From Dicyema japonicum (Eukaryota; Dicyemida; Rhombozoa; Dicyemidae): a stretch of DNA of 64,000 bases. Shown here one piece after another: positions 23,310 to 34,008 of the stretch (position 1 is the stretch's first letter; each line of letters opens with the position of its first letter). The stretch covers positions 691,954 to 755,953 of the forward strand of contig RDEW01000008.1 of the NCBI GenBank assembly GCA_011109175.1, in the 5' to 3' direction. The position numbers were made by a program, and so were the translations under genes. The notes beneath the pieces were generated by a model. The model was given only the letters and a program-made list of their open reading frames with translations. It made no database searches and was not told the DNA's origin.

Positions 23310-24894
23310 ATGGATGATAAGTTGGATATTCCCAGTGTATGGATAGAATCTACTATTTCAAAGAATCTTTCACAAATATCTAAAAATAATTTTGACCAAT
23401 CCAAGTATTTTAATAGTATAGTTTTAGTGAAAATGAATCAGACAGCGAATCTGAAAATAATATAGATATTTGTACGCAGAAAACTATAAATCTTGGGAGT
23501 ACTGAAATTACAATAAATTATAATCCGAATCAACTTGCTCCTGACAAACTTTTAAAACGATGCAGACGTTCTGTCAGTAAACTAAAATCATCAAATCAAG
23601 TACCAAAGTATAATTTACTCAGATAAGGGCAGCATTGGAAGAATCAGTGAAATGTGTGGCCCTGTCAAGACTTGTATACGGAAATGCCACATGTGAGTAC
23701 TTTTTGTACAAACTCAAAATGGCCCATACTTATATTGGTTTAAAGGGTTTCTATATAAATTGATTTAAAGGACATGCTGAACATGCAATAAGCACAATCC
23801 AATCTGTCGTAGAGGAAATTGAAACCACTAAATTCAAGGAGGACGTCAAATATTTCAAATTGTACTTGTCTGCATTGTCCTTTCTGGTTAAAACGTTGAT
23901 TGGTCACAGAAAGTTATTTTTAAATATAACTAAGCTTCAAAGTGGCAAAAACCGAGTTATTAAAGTTAAATTCAGTGCAAAATGAATTCAAACAATTAGA
24001 CCACGTGAATGATGATGAAAAGTTATGTTGGTCATTAGAAACACACAAATTAGCTGCAATGTAATACTTATTAATATTCGTTGACTTTACTTAGGTTGTG
24101 AGAACTACGACAGGGCTGATTATAACATAAAGTCAGGGATTAATATTTGTACCAAACTTGTTGGTTCTAATCATTGGCAGTTGATAGAATTATACCAAAT
24201 ACAGGGTTGGGTGTAATCTTATTAAAAGCCAGAATTATGCATCAGGGAAACTCTCCAAATTGTTGTGATGCCATAAAGACTCTCAAATTGGCATATTCCA
24301 TTGCCAATTCCTAGTATTCCGTTTTATTATACGAGTTCTAACAAAAGTGAAGAAATGGGGGAGATTACGTTTGAATTGGCAAAATTATTATCTAATTTCA
24401 ATACAGAAACCGAACTTGGTATTTATTGGGGATATTTGAGATGAGGGAGAAACTTACTTCCACGAGGCGATGGACATTTACACTACTTTAGGCCTCAATG
24501 AATGTTTGATTCTGGTTAAACAGAGTTTTGCCTGCTTTTTAATGAGAAGAAATGAATTATTTGTTAGTTTTGTTGATATTTTCAGAAAGCCACAAATATA
24601 CTCAGAGAAGTGATCTCATCAACCAATGAAGAATTTGGGGAATATTCGTCTCAGACGTGTTCAGCCTACAAACTGCTCTCATCAGCCCTAACATTGACCA
24701 AGAACTACGAGGAAGCAGTGATTATTCTCAAGAAAGTATAGTAAAGTGAAAATTAGTATCTCGAAATTCAAAAGATTAATTCAAACGTAAATTTAAATCA
24801 AGTAAAAAAAATAGAGAAAAGCATCGACAAACTAGAAAAGTATTCAATAATAAATAATAATAGAATGACAAATGTAAAACATAAAATCAATTAA
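23310..24894 (+). CDS. TTC23-like tetratricopeptide protein, 11 exons
   Basis: Homologue of TTC23, a TPR protein of the ciliary base and Hedgehog signalling in vertebrates. Start ATG at 23310. Ten introns, nine of 21-24 nt and one of 34 nt (24061-24094), connect exons with family blocks VKCVALSRLVYGN (human VRCVALTRICYG), YIGLKGHAEHAIS, LKLNSVQNEFKQLD, EITFELAKLLSNFN, CLILVKQSFACFLMRRNE, then NILREVISSTNEEFGEYS and ALTLTKNYEEAVIILKK. An acidic linker (ENESDSESENN) follows the N-terminus. The frame is off by one base at the 34-nt intron; everything else joins cleanly, so this is either a sequence error or a mis-chosen site. The total is about 449 codons, as in human TTC23. The stop is 41 bp before the UBE2K start. 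Confidence 0.8.
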
Positions 24895-24935
24895 AATAAT
24901 AAAAAATTTAAATAATATTTGTTTGTGAGTTATTT

Positions 24936-25565
24936 ATGTCGTTGCATCGGTTGCTTAGAGAAATATCAGATTTTAATAAAAACCCAGTAATATAATTAAT
25001 AATAAACGAAAGACTGAGGGAATAAACATAGAGTCTCAACCAGACGATAATCGTAAACTAACAGGATATATTAATGGTCCACCTGACACGTGCTATGAAT
25101 CAGGTGTTTTCGAGATTGAAATAAATATTCCTGAAGCATATCCCTTCTCTCCCCCACAAATGAAGTTCACCACTAAGATTTGGCATCCTAATGTGAGTTC
25201 TCAAACAGGGTACATTTGCTTGGATATTCTGAACCGAAAATGGTAGTTAATTTATAAATTGAAGGGCTGCGGCTATGACATTGAGAGTTATTCTAATATC
25301 CCTTCAATCTATGTTGTCAGACCCTAATCCATCCGACCCTCAAGATGCTGTAGTGGCAAGACAAATGCAGGATAACATCACAATGTTTAATAAAACAGCC
25401 AGATATTGGACATATTACTATGCTAATGGTAAAGAATGTGAGAAGGACTATTTGGATATCCATAATAATTTAATATCAATGGGATTTGATGGGGACATTT
25501 GTTTGCAAGTATTATCCATTGATTGGGGAGTTGATAGGACTATAGATTATTTACTAAAAAGATAA
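24936..25565 (+). CDS. Ubiquitin-conjugating enzyme E2 K (E2-25K), three exons
   Basis: E2 enzyme that accepts ubiquitin on its active-site Cys and builds chains, with a C-terminal UBA domain. Introns at 24987-25012 (26 nt) and 25243-25264 (22 nt) leave an exact 193-residue frame (human UBE2K 200). Blocks: GYINGPPDTCYESGVFEI, IPEAYPFSPPQMKFTTKIWH, the HPN triad, the catalytic Cys in GYICLDIL, then W followed by AAAMTLRVILISLQSML and DPQDAVVARQ. The last 40 residues form the UBA (ISMGFDGDICLQVL, WGVDRTIDYLL). The second intron splits the Trp codon right after the active site. It lies 41 bp downstream of the TTC23 stop on the same strand. Confidence 0.95.
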
Positions 25566-25879
25566 TGTTCTGTTTTACTATTACGTCACATGACATCAGT
25601 CATTACTATAGCTAATCATTTCAATTATGATGTGTTATCAGTTTGCAACTTTATGTCAGAGGGCCATGTGAAGGTAAAAATTGATTCCCCTCACCGTGGA
25701 GTGGTCTATAGGAACACAGATCAGTTGTAATAGGACATAGTTATTGAATTGTTATCATCAATTGGATATTTGATTACGTAAAATAAATTGATTAATGTTC
25801 TCTCCACTCATAACAACCTCAATGGATTTGTGAGTTTCATCATCAATTTAGTTTTGTTTATAATAATGTTTGGTGCATC
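25566..25879. other. Short spacer with small open frame
   Basis: An ATG frame at 25590-25733 (47 codons, MTSVITIANHFNYDV then EGHVKVKIDSPHRGVV) is compatible with a PCI-type C-terminus but too short to assign. Confidence 0.25.
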
Positions 25880-26182
25880 GACTGGAATTACAAGGAATTA
25901 AACATAGTGGTGAAAACTCCATATGAAACCACTACAGGGGTTTCGTGACTCATCGGGAAACTTTCTGATTGATTTGTGTTTCTACGCAACACGACATTTC
26001 AACATGCTGACGGACACAAAACCACATGGTTTGGCTTCAGAAAAATAAAAAGGAGAAAAAATATTTTCAATCAAATTGACTATATTTGTGTATATAGAAG
26101 TAATGAACTCCCGTTCATACCAAAAATAGAGATACTGAATGCTTTATTGAATGCGAACCATTCTAGGCCGGAAGAGCACTAA
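25880..26182 (+). mobile_element. LINE family A endonuclease fragment
   Basis: Reads TPYETTTGVS then RNTTFQHADGHKTTWFGFRK and NQIDYICVYR, the C-terminal half of an APE endonuclease (family pattern TTF..., TW, NQIDYI). Closely related to 59050-59443. Confidence 0.7.
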
Positions 26183-28139
26183 AGATTGAGGCTGAAGAAC
26201 TGGTTATTAGCTTGCACTCCTCGACAATATTAAATAAATATCTGAAATCTCGATGAATGGTCAACTGCACGTTATGCGGGAAGGAATCAGTCAAACTGTT
26301 AGAACCAATGAAAGTAATATAAAACGAAACTCAAGTCACAGTGGATGAATTATCAATCCGAATATTAACATAAAATCGTAATTCAAAGAGCTAAACTAAA
26401 ATAATTATTGAATACAATTGAACGAACATGTGCTTAGTGTGAAAGTTATTCAATATTGATAATTCTCTAGGTGACTTTCACTAGTACCCTGTGTTAGGAA
26501 AGGATTAGCAAACGTTTAGTGAAACCAATCGGACGACATAGATTTTATGTCTGACGATGTGGAGTTTATTTTGGCACGATGTTCTTCCATCGAGCCTACA
26601 CAAGTCCAAACTGGCCGGGAACAAGTACCTCCGATAGAAGAGACAAGTACCTTCATTTTTCCGAATTAAGAACTCAGAGGTGTCGGTTCTGAAAATTTCA
26701 CTTCAGACGTTCACTGTTTTTCACATTGAAGTCTTTTCTGGATGGTTGTGATCTTAACAGAATTAGTCCAAGAGATGAAAGAGCCCCATGATGCACATGC
26801 TTAGGTGATGACAGGCTCGATGTACTGTTTGTATAGGGGTCAAGAACGGGATGGTTTCCGACCTTGCATAAGCCATTATCCTGTGTTTTTGCTGGGCGAA
26901 CAGTTTTTTGAGTCAATTTCATTCTTTTGCTAAAGCCATCCTGCCAAATATCCTGTCGTAGTTAAGGTAGTGTTTAGGCACAGATAATGATATTGCATCT
27001 ATTGCGGTAGACATATGCGACCATCAAGAAAAATTCTGTTGGAGGTTTTCAATAAATACACAGTAAAGTTTCCAGTCTCCATGTTTGTAATTGAATTGTC
27101 ATGACTCCCAGGACGTTATCGCAGACAGTGTAGGAGAGCAGAAAGTTATGTCCGGTGATAAAATCACACTGACCACTTTTGGGCATATTTCATGGATACA
27201 GTCTCATGAAATTGAGGAGGGTTTTGTTGTAAGGCAGACAAAAAATACAAATTCTATTGAATTCATAATATTAATATTTCTTACCGTTAAAGTAGTTTTA
27301 TAAATTAAATGTATATCAAGTGCGACAAGTTTACTGAAATAAAAAAGAACTCTTGGATGTCCACATCAGATCTAATGTTGAACCTGTTGCAAGCAATATG
27401 GGAAAAAAGGATTGTTAAATTAATTTTATTATGGTTTGAAGTGATGTACTTGAGCAAGAAGCTCAAGCAAAAATGGTTTTTCAGTCAAGTCAACGAAGGA
27501 CAAAACATGTTTATAATTAATGAAAGTAATCTGTTATGATGACTATAGAAAACCATAATCTTACAGCTTTTGTAGAAAACTAGTACGAAGATCAGGAGTT
27601 TTACAATTTTACTACTCAAACGTGTAATGGTACATGTTATTCTTATAAACAAGTATTATCACCATAATATGGTGGTTGTTTGTCGGACTTATAATTATGG
27701 GATTCAATAATATATATTTCTTAGATTAATATTTGATCTTTTTATTTTTGTTGGTGTATTTCCTTCATAGACGATCCGGTTCCGAAGTGGCCCAGTGTAA
27801 CGCAACGGGTGCTGGACAGGTCCCTTTAGAATCCCGCTACTGTAAAATTCGGTTGAAGGTATCACGCATCTAAGATGCTTTGGCTTGACGAGTGACGTCG
27901 TCATCAGTGAACATTTCACTGCGGAACCGAATCGTCCATAAGCGAAATCACCTAAAAAATCAAAAAAATTATGTGCATTCTTTTGTTCTAAGATTAGTTA
28001 TGATAACTGTTCTTTAGTTAAAGTATGTGTCCTGCCTGAGCGGAGCTATAGCTAATATGAATCTGCGTATAAGTGCAGTTTTTTAAGCTTTTTCTTTTCT
28101 TTTCCATTTTTTGAAATAGTTATCAAACTTAAAATTTTA
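26183..28139. other. Unassigned stretch
   Basis: No named feature except the dispersed repeat at 27868-27911. Open frames at 27091-27303 (MSGDKITLTTFGHISWIQ) and 27309-27539 (+) have a protein-like composition and might be exons of one gene, but I could not splice or identify them. Confidence 0.3.
27868..27911 (+). repeat. Dispersed repeat, copy 2
   Basis: Matches 3234-3274 over its full length (core GACGAGTGACGTC). Same orientation. Confidence 0.5.
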
Positions 28140-29450
28140 AAGTTTCAAAAAATTAATAATGACATTGTGGTTCTCCTTGTGGTGTCATTCTGTTGTTTTA
28201 AACAGCATATAGAAAAACCACCTACTCTTCTTATCGGCTCCCCCGAAAAAGATCCTGATGGGGTTGTCGGGCTGGCACAAAGCATTAGTTTCAAAAAGAT
28301 CCTCCTAACGTCGAGAGATGTTGAACCTAACCTTGGGTCGAATAAATCAGAATCAAACAACTGAATATCACTAGAATTACAACTAAGCGCTTTAAGTTTG
28401 CCGACTACCTGATATTGCTTTTTTGCAAAAAGTCCAGAGTATGTGAAATTTCCACACGATTCACGGCTATTCAGTGCTCCAGTTCAAGCAGACTAATTGG
28501 TGGTGGACTAATTGGTGGTAAACCTGAAACTTTGGCTTGGAAACTTCCTAAATGGAAGACGAGCACAAGTACTCTGCAACAACATCAAGATCTCATGACG
28601 TATGTAAGTACTTCATGGGCAATGCAGATTTCACGATCCTCCTCATTGAAACTATCCGCAATCGAGGAGACTGCAATATGGATAGTTGGACCTTAACACA
28701 AAATTCAGCCCATTGAAAATTTCTTAATCGAATTACAACGGAAACTCTTAAGGAGGCTAGTTTACCGAGCTGCCCTCTATTCCATACACTATCGAAATAT
28801 CTACAATCATACAGAAATTTTGAGCCGATGCCATGTCCAATGAAAAGAGCTGTTCAGGATTCAAGACACAAAACCTCTCTTGACCTTTCGCTGTACCCAT
28901 TTTCTATGGCAACATTAATTAGCAGGAATGTTTATAACCTTCCATCATCTTGTCAAAAAACGAATGATTTTAAAGCAGAAATGGAAAAATCGTTGAAAGA
29001 CCGTTTACGATCAATCATCTTCTCACATGGACATTTATGAGACTCACAAACACCCAAACCAAGACGATATTAAATACCAATGCAAAGGTTCTCATTGTCG
29101 ATTAATGCCAAGGATTGAATAGGCGTATAACCAAAAGCCACTATTCTCTATGCATATCAAACGAAAATAAGTCACACGGTGTTGGTTGAGGTTTTTCTTG
29201 AGCTTCTGAAAGTGAGAAAAGATTGCTATTTAGTCCTAAGACTTCTCAGAAAGTTCGTCTGTTGGTGAGTACTAGCCCAATCCTTTCGGAGTTCTGAGAA
29301 AATCTTTTCGAAAGATCTCAAAGTGTTACAATCTGTGACGATAGTCAAACACACAATTACACGAATAAAGAAAAGCAGAAAGCTCATTGTGAACCGCAGA
29401 TCTGAGACCGAGGCCACCACGAAAGGTAACTAGTTTTGACTGTCTCCACC
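28140..29450 (+). mobile_element. LINE family B, both ends kept, middle deleted
   Basis: The 5' part reads LLTSRDVEPNLGSNK, the 2A-like start block of family B (compare 34076). The next coding match is already endonuclease/RT C-terminal: ADFTILLIETIRNRGDCNMD, then RHKTSLDLSLYPFSMATLI and SRNVYNLPSSCQKTNDFKAE, the usual end of CR1-type ORFs. The stretch 29190-29420 is repeated, diverged, at 54040-54160. RT core absent. Confidence 0.55.
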
Positions 29451-30366
29451 CTAAATCGTAGATCCAGATATTTAGTACATTCTCACTTGAATCGACGGTG
29501 TTTAGAATGTGTCCCTTGCCAAATAATTTTAGAACAAAATTATTATCTTAAATTATAGGTTGGATGGTTATTCTGTATTGATTGGAAATAACAGCAGTTC
29601 AAACTGATTGAATGTAAAATATTAACTATAATGTCTCGTCATCTGAGGAGTGGTTTTCAAGAGGAAATAACAGTCCAATGTTGTTGATCGTGGAATTTTT
29701 AGAATAGACGAGATCTCACTTTGGTTTTCATAAAGAATGACAGCTAATTTAGAGAAACAAAGATATAACAAAATCCAATATTATTATCCAATAAATAGAC
29801 AGTCATGTAGTCAAGTTATAACATCTAACCAGTACGTCGTTATTAAAACTAATACTGGTATTTGTATAGATTGAAGGCTTTTCTTGCACACGTGTTCGTC
29901 TATTTAGCAATACAAATCTAAAATACGCCATTTTGATTTCATGGTGTATATATCCAAGTGTTGTTAACATTAGCGCATTTACATCCTGTTGCTGCAGTAG
30001 TCAACTTGTTTTTTTACTGATTTGCATTGACCAATAATTTTTGGACAACTTTCCACATTTTTATTTTCTAATAAATTGTGTTTCTTAGGTTCAAGCATCA
30101 CTCTCTGAATAAGTCAATGCGAACAAGTGTCTAATAAATGTTAGTATATTCAACTAAAAATTTGGAAAGTCTGTCACTGATGATGGCGTCATTCAACAAA
30201 CTAAAAAACAGCGTAGATGTACAACAGCGAGATTATTTTATGACACTCAGCCATCCTGGCAATAATATTAAAATTATTTTTATTATTTTTAAACAATTAA
30301 AATGTCATAAATTAAAATAAAATTTTAAATATTATTTAATGATAGTAATTTAAAAGTTACCACATA
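29451..30366. other. Unassigned stretch upstream of AP-3 sigma
   Basis: An ATG frame at 30138-30320 (60 residues) ends just before AP-3 sigma. I saw no family match and no clear splice joins. Confidence 0.35.
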
Positions 30367-30955
30367 ATGATTACCATTGTTTTGATTCTCAATAAATCTG
30401 GAAAACCAATATTTATGAAATTCTACAAAAATTTTGTATTTTTTTACAATTCAAATAAGTCTCAGCAAAAACAGCAAGAAATATTGAGCGAAACATTCAG
30501 TTTGGTGAGTAATAGATGCCCAACAGACTGTAATATCATAGAAGGGACCAAGTTTGTGTGAAATCTACTAATTAGAATATTTGATCAAGACACGCTGGTC
30601 TATAAAATATTCTTCAATTTATATTTTATATTTTGTGTCAACTCTGTGGAGAATTTGATTGAAATCCTTAACTTGATTAAAGTAGTCCTTATTTACCCAC
30701 TCAGGTTTTCGCTGAAATACTAGAAATTACTTTCAAAAACATCACAGAAAAGGATTTGCTTTATAATTCGGAGATTGTTTGCCATGTTCTCTTATATAGG
30801 TCCATCAAATAATAAATGAGATGATCACTGGGGGACTCGTCTTGGAAACTTCGAAAGATAGAATCATTGAAAAGGTTGGACCAAATACTAATTGTGGTTT
30901 ACTGTCTTATTTTAAGCAGGGATTTTGGATAAAATCAAAAAAATGCCAAATTTGA
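30367..30955 (+). CDS. AP-3 adaptor complex sigma subunit, five exons
   Basis: Small subunit of the AP-3 coat, which sorts cargo from endosomes to lysosome-related organelles. Four introns (24, 24, 23 and 23 nt) leave an exact 164-residue frame (human AP3S1 193). Family blocks: MITIVLILNKSGKPIFMKFY, QEILSETFSLVSNR, NIIEG, then YKIFFNLYFIFCVNSVENLI, LNLIKVFAEILEITFKN, the AP-3 type VHQIINEMITGGLVLETSK. The longin-like fold is complete. The C-terminal tail after ETSKDRIIEK is short and may use another small intron, since it lacks the NLP...NIGDLN tail of vertebrate AP-3 sigma. Confidence 0.92.
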
Positions 30956-31429
30956 TGAAAAAAATGTAAAAATCAGTAAATTTTTTAAATCAATGTCTAA
31001 AAAATAATATTCATATTTTAATTATAAAAGTCTTGTTGATATTGTATTCATTTAATGTCACATGCCATTGTCTTTTTTTAAATTTATTAAGCCAATTAAA
31101 GACAAAGTCAGCAATTATGCCTTATCTCATACTCGAAAGCGCATTTCCCTGAAAACTTGCAAGGGAATGCGCTCCTTTCTCTTCTATCATTTTTCATTTT
31201 AGTTTAACAGTGACCTTTATTATTAATTCAATATAAAATAAAAAGTTTATACAGCGGCCACGACTGACCTTATTTACCACCATAACCGTAGTTGCATGCG
31301 ACATTTAACAAATCCTGAAGGACTTGCTACTGAAGTAACTGAAGATGGCGGACTAAAAGTAGAACTATTGACTCAAAGGCTCCATAACTCAATGAGAAAC
31401 TTTAGTTGACTTTGAATATTTTCCCTCAT
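30956..31429. other. AT-rich spacer, nothing recognised
   Basis: No exon or repeat seen between AP-3 sigma and a short LINE tail. Confidence 0.4.
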
Positions 31430-31512
31430 TAGTAACCACTGTTGCAACGGATCAGGGAGAGTGGAGGAAACTCGTTCATGAGATCTTCAAGGGTCGGACA
31501 CGACTAAATTGG
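31430..31512 (+). mobile_element. LINE family A, C-terminal scrap
   Basis: Reads ATDQGEWRKLVHEIFKGRT, matching the family A ending (ASNRGAWRKLVKRIV at 9080). Nothing of the element remains upstream. Confidence 0.55.
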
Positions 31513-31622
31513 ACAACATATAACATAGTAACCACTGTAGAATAATGCGTTCCTGAAGTAGTAAACATTAAGTTAATTTTCTATAATTATTATTTTACAA
31601 ATATTATTATTTAAAACTATTA

Positions 31623-32417
31623 ATGGACGTGTTACCTATAATTGTTAATGCAAGGGTAAAAAAGACTGCATCTGTAAAATAATTTACTAATATTAGTTAA
31701 TATTTTTGCATGGCTTAGGTGATAATGGGTTTACATTATATATTATTATAGGAATCAATGGTCCTCACTGTTTGATAGTATTGGATTTGAGGAAATAGAG
31801 ATAACATGCCCCCATGCGTACTTGTTTCATATTACCAAGTCCTCTCAGACAACTAACAATAGCTTTTGGTTTTCATGTCCCCGCTTGGTTCGATATTTTG
31901 TCCATATCTTTGGATGGCCCAGAGGATGGTGATGGAATAAACGAGTCTTCCATGATTGGTCATTCATATTAACTATTATAGTACAGTCCATAATTGAAGA
32001 GGAAATTAGCAAAGGAGTTCCTCCCCAAAGAATAATGTTAGGTGGGTACTCACAAGGGGAGCTGTCGCTTTGTATAGTGGACTCAAATGTGATCTCAATT
32101 TAGCTGGAGTGTTTGGAATTAGCACGTGGTTACCCCTCCATAAATCGTTTGAGAATAAGCATCCTGTTTTTGTATATTTAATTATAAAGAGTAACAAATT
32201 TCCAATCTTACTTTGTCACGGAGAACGAGATGTGATTGTCCCCTGTAAATTTGCAAGACTTACTCACTCCCTATTATCGCAAATGGGGTATAACTCCACA
32301 CTGATAACACATGAGGGATCAAATCATGATTTATGTGATGAGGGATTAAATGATGTCCCCGTTTTGTTTATAAGTGTTTGCCTAACATTTGATTATTTTA
32401 ACACTTTTTTCATTTGA
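31623..32417 (+). CDS. Acyl-protein thioesterase (LYPLA1/2 type), six exons, one frame break
   Basis: Serine hydrolase that removes palmitate from proteins. Start ATG 31623; five introns of 22-24 nt. Blocks: LIFLHGLGDNGNQW, CPHAPLRQLTIAFGFHVPAW then FDIL, and GGYSQG with the nucleophile Ser. Then, one base out of frame, VALYSGLKCDLNLAGVFGIS, WLPLHKSF, LLCHGERDVIVP (Asp) and HEGSNHDLC (His). All three catalytic residues are present. The break is at the run of four G at 32056-32059; five G would restore GGYSQGG and give exactly 226 residues (human 230). A homopolymer error is more likely than a true pseudogene because every other position is conserved. It is convergent with PNO1, 264 bp away. 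Confidence 0.88.
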
Positions 32418-32681
32418 CGAATTTAACCTAATACACACGTGGTAGGAAGTATGGGATGATGAGGGATCTCTATTACCTCAAACATCTTTCTAGTTCATGA
32501 GGATTATAATCCTGTCCACATCAAATTGGGAGTGTGAAGACATAAATGATTCTATACTTGGTAATGATAATCCTACATTTTCCAATATATACTTTCAGTT
32601 GCTATGAAGTGAGTAATCCTAATCTAAGTTATAACCAACTACTAAGGATTATTATAACCCATTAAGAAAACATATAAAATA

Positions 32682-33387
32682 TCATTTCTCAGATAATCTG
32701 TTAGAAATATTCCTCAGATTCCCGAAAATCTTACCAGGTTGACTCCCTACACTACAAATAACAAAATACCAATAATAAGTTGAGAAATAGCCCTTTTAGC
32801 TATTCTATTATTTCTGTATGAACCAAATACGTGCACTTTTGAGTCAGCCAACACAATCCTAGTACTTGTGGCATTCTCTATGGCATATTTAGTCCTCCCA
32901 TTCTTCCCTGCTAGTCTACCAATAGCACGTGACAAATGATCTCCTTTGAGAAGAGGTCGAACTATGAATACTCCCAAAAAACTCACCATCCAAAATGCTG
33001 AAGGATTCAACATACAAGTCATCCAGTCGTATTAAAGCTACAGCGTCCTAATGAATACATATATAAAGCACGTGCAAATCAAATCCAAGTATGATTGCCT
33101 TGACAAAGTCGATCCCTTTTTCGATGGACTGATTGTCGTCGGTTTCCTCGCATGTCTGGGTAAATAATAGGGGATACTTTTAAAAAAATTGTTGATTTTT
33201 TGCTTGAAAATCGTATGTTTAGCTTTAGTTGAGTAACTACAGTCTCAACAAGTTCCTTCCAAATAGCCTTGAGTGGGGAAAGACGATGACGTGGTACGTA
33301 TAGTTTTCTTAGGTCAAATTGTGCTGATCTCTCTGAATTTATTTCATTATTCACATCATTAATTTCTGACTTTTGTTCAACTTCCAT
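32682..33387 (-). CDS. PNO1/Dim2, KH-domain ribosome assembly factor, five exons
   Basis: RNA-binding partner of the Nob1 nuclease that helps mature the 3' end of 18S rRNA in pre-40S particles. Introns at 33156-33177, 33048-33071, 32962-32986 and 32747-32769 (22, 24, 25 and 23 nt) leave an exact 203-residue frame (human 252, with a longer N-terminus). Blocks: KLYVPRHRLSPLKAIWKELV, KTCEETDDNQSIEKGIDFVK, LIRLDDLYVESF, then the KH core LLKGDHLSRAIGRLAGKNGR, IVLADSKVHVFGS, and the end PGKIFGNLRNISNRLSEK (human PSKVYGNIRAVASRSADRF). I chose the ATG at 33387; the GTG just before it is not a start. A 52-nt piece of exon 4 is duplicated at 33957-34008. Confidence 0.94.
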
Positions 33388-33457
33388 CACGTTTATTTAA
33401 AATATTTAATTAATATTAAAATATAATTTATTTAATATAACGATACATTATATACAT

Positions 33458-33646
33458 TTATTTTGGATAGTAAATTTTTGATTGACCTGCAAAGAGAAAA
33501 CTTAAATAAGTACGAAAAATCTTCATTCGCAAGTGTATAAAAACCTGTCGGAAGATTTGTAAACACTGAGTTTTTATCTTTTTAGCTAGCAAAAGGGAGA
33601 TTACGTCAGAAGACATAATGAAGTCGAACGGTGCCTTTACTTCCAT
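33458..33646 (-). CDS. Small hypothetical protein upstream of PNO1
   Basis: ATG-initiated 62-residue frame, MEVKAPFDFIMSSDVISLLL then AKKIKTQCLQIFRQ, 70 nt upstream of PNO1 on the same strand. A 24-nt GT-AG stretch after FRQ is in frame and of the local intron size, so the real product may be 54 residues. No family recognised. It could be a chance ORF. Confidence 0.3.
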   Translation of the reverse strand: MEVKAPFDFIMSSDVISLLLAKKIKTQCLQIFRQVFIHLRMKIFRTYLSFLFAGQSKIYYPK

Positions 33647-33689
33647 TTTTGCACAGAATACGGTCTCAAAAACTAAAAGAGATTAAAAA

Positions 33690-33956
33690 CCCACTCAGTG
33701 CAAACAATTGTGATGAATGATTCGGTAGAGATAAGAGTTGATACTTTTATCAAAACCGATATAAACATTGAACACAACAAGCCTGATTTATTTATACACA
33801 ATAAAAAGAAAAATCAAATACTGTTGGTTGAAGTGGATATAACATCGACCCAAAATTTCCATCAATTAAAATTCGAAAAATTAAGAAAGTATGATCTTTT
33901 ATCGAAAGAATCGGAATCAATACACCATGCTAAAGTGAGGATTGTCTCAATAGTAC
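33690..33956 (+). mobile_element. Restriction-like endonuclease fragment of a non-LTR element
   Basis: Open frame with NKPDLFIHNKKKNQILLVEV then DITSTQNFHQLKFEKLRKYD: PD and E-x-D are the metal ligands of the PD-(D/E)XK endonuclease of R2/CRE-like elements. It is truncated on both sides, and the right side joins a piece of PNO1 exon. Confidence 0.65.
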
Positions 33957-34008
33957 TCATTTGTCACGTGCTATTGGTAGACTAGCAGAGAAGAATGGGA
34001 GGACTAAA
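33957..34008 (+). repeat. Captured PNO1 exon fragment
   Basis: These 52 nt match PNO1 exon 4 (32888-32939, opposite strand) with one mismatch, encoding the KH-core residues around SRAIGRLA. They sit exactly between an endonuclease fragment and a family B LINE. Confidence 0.85.
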
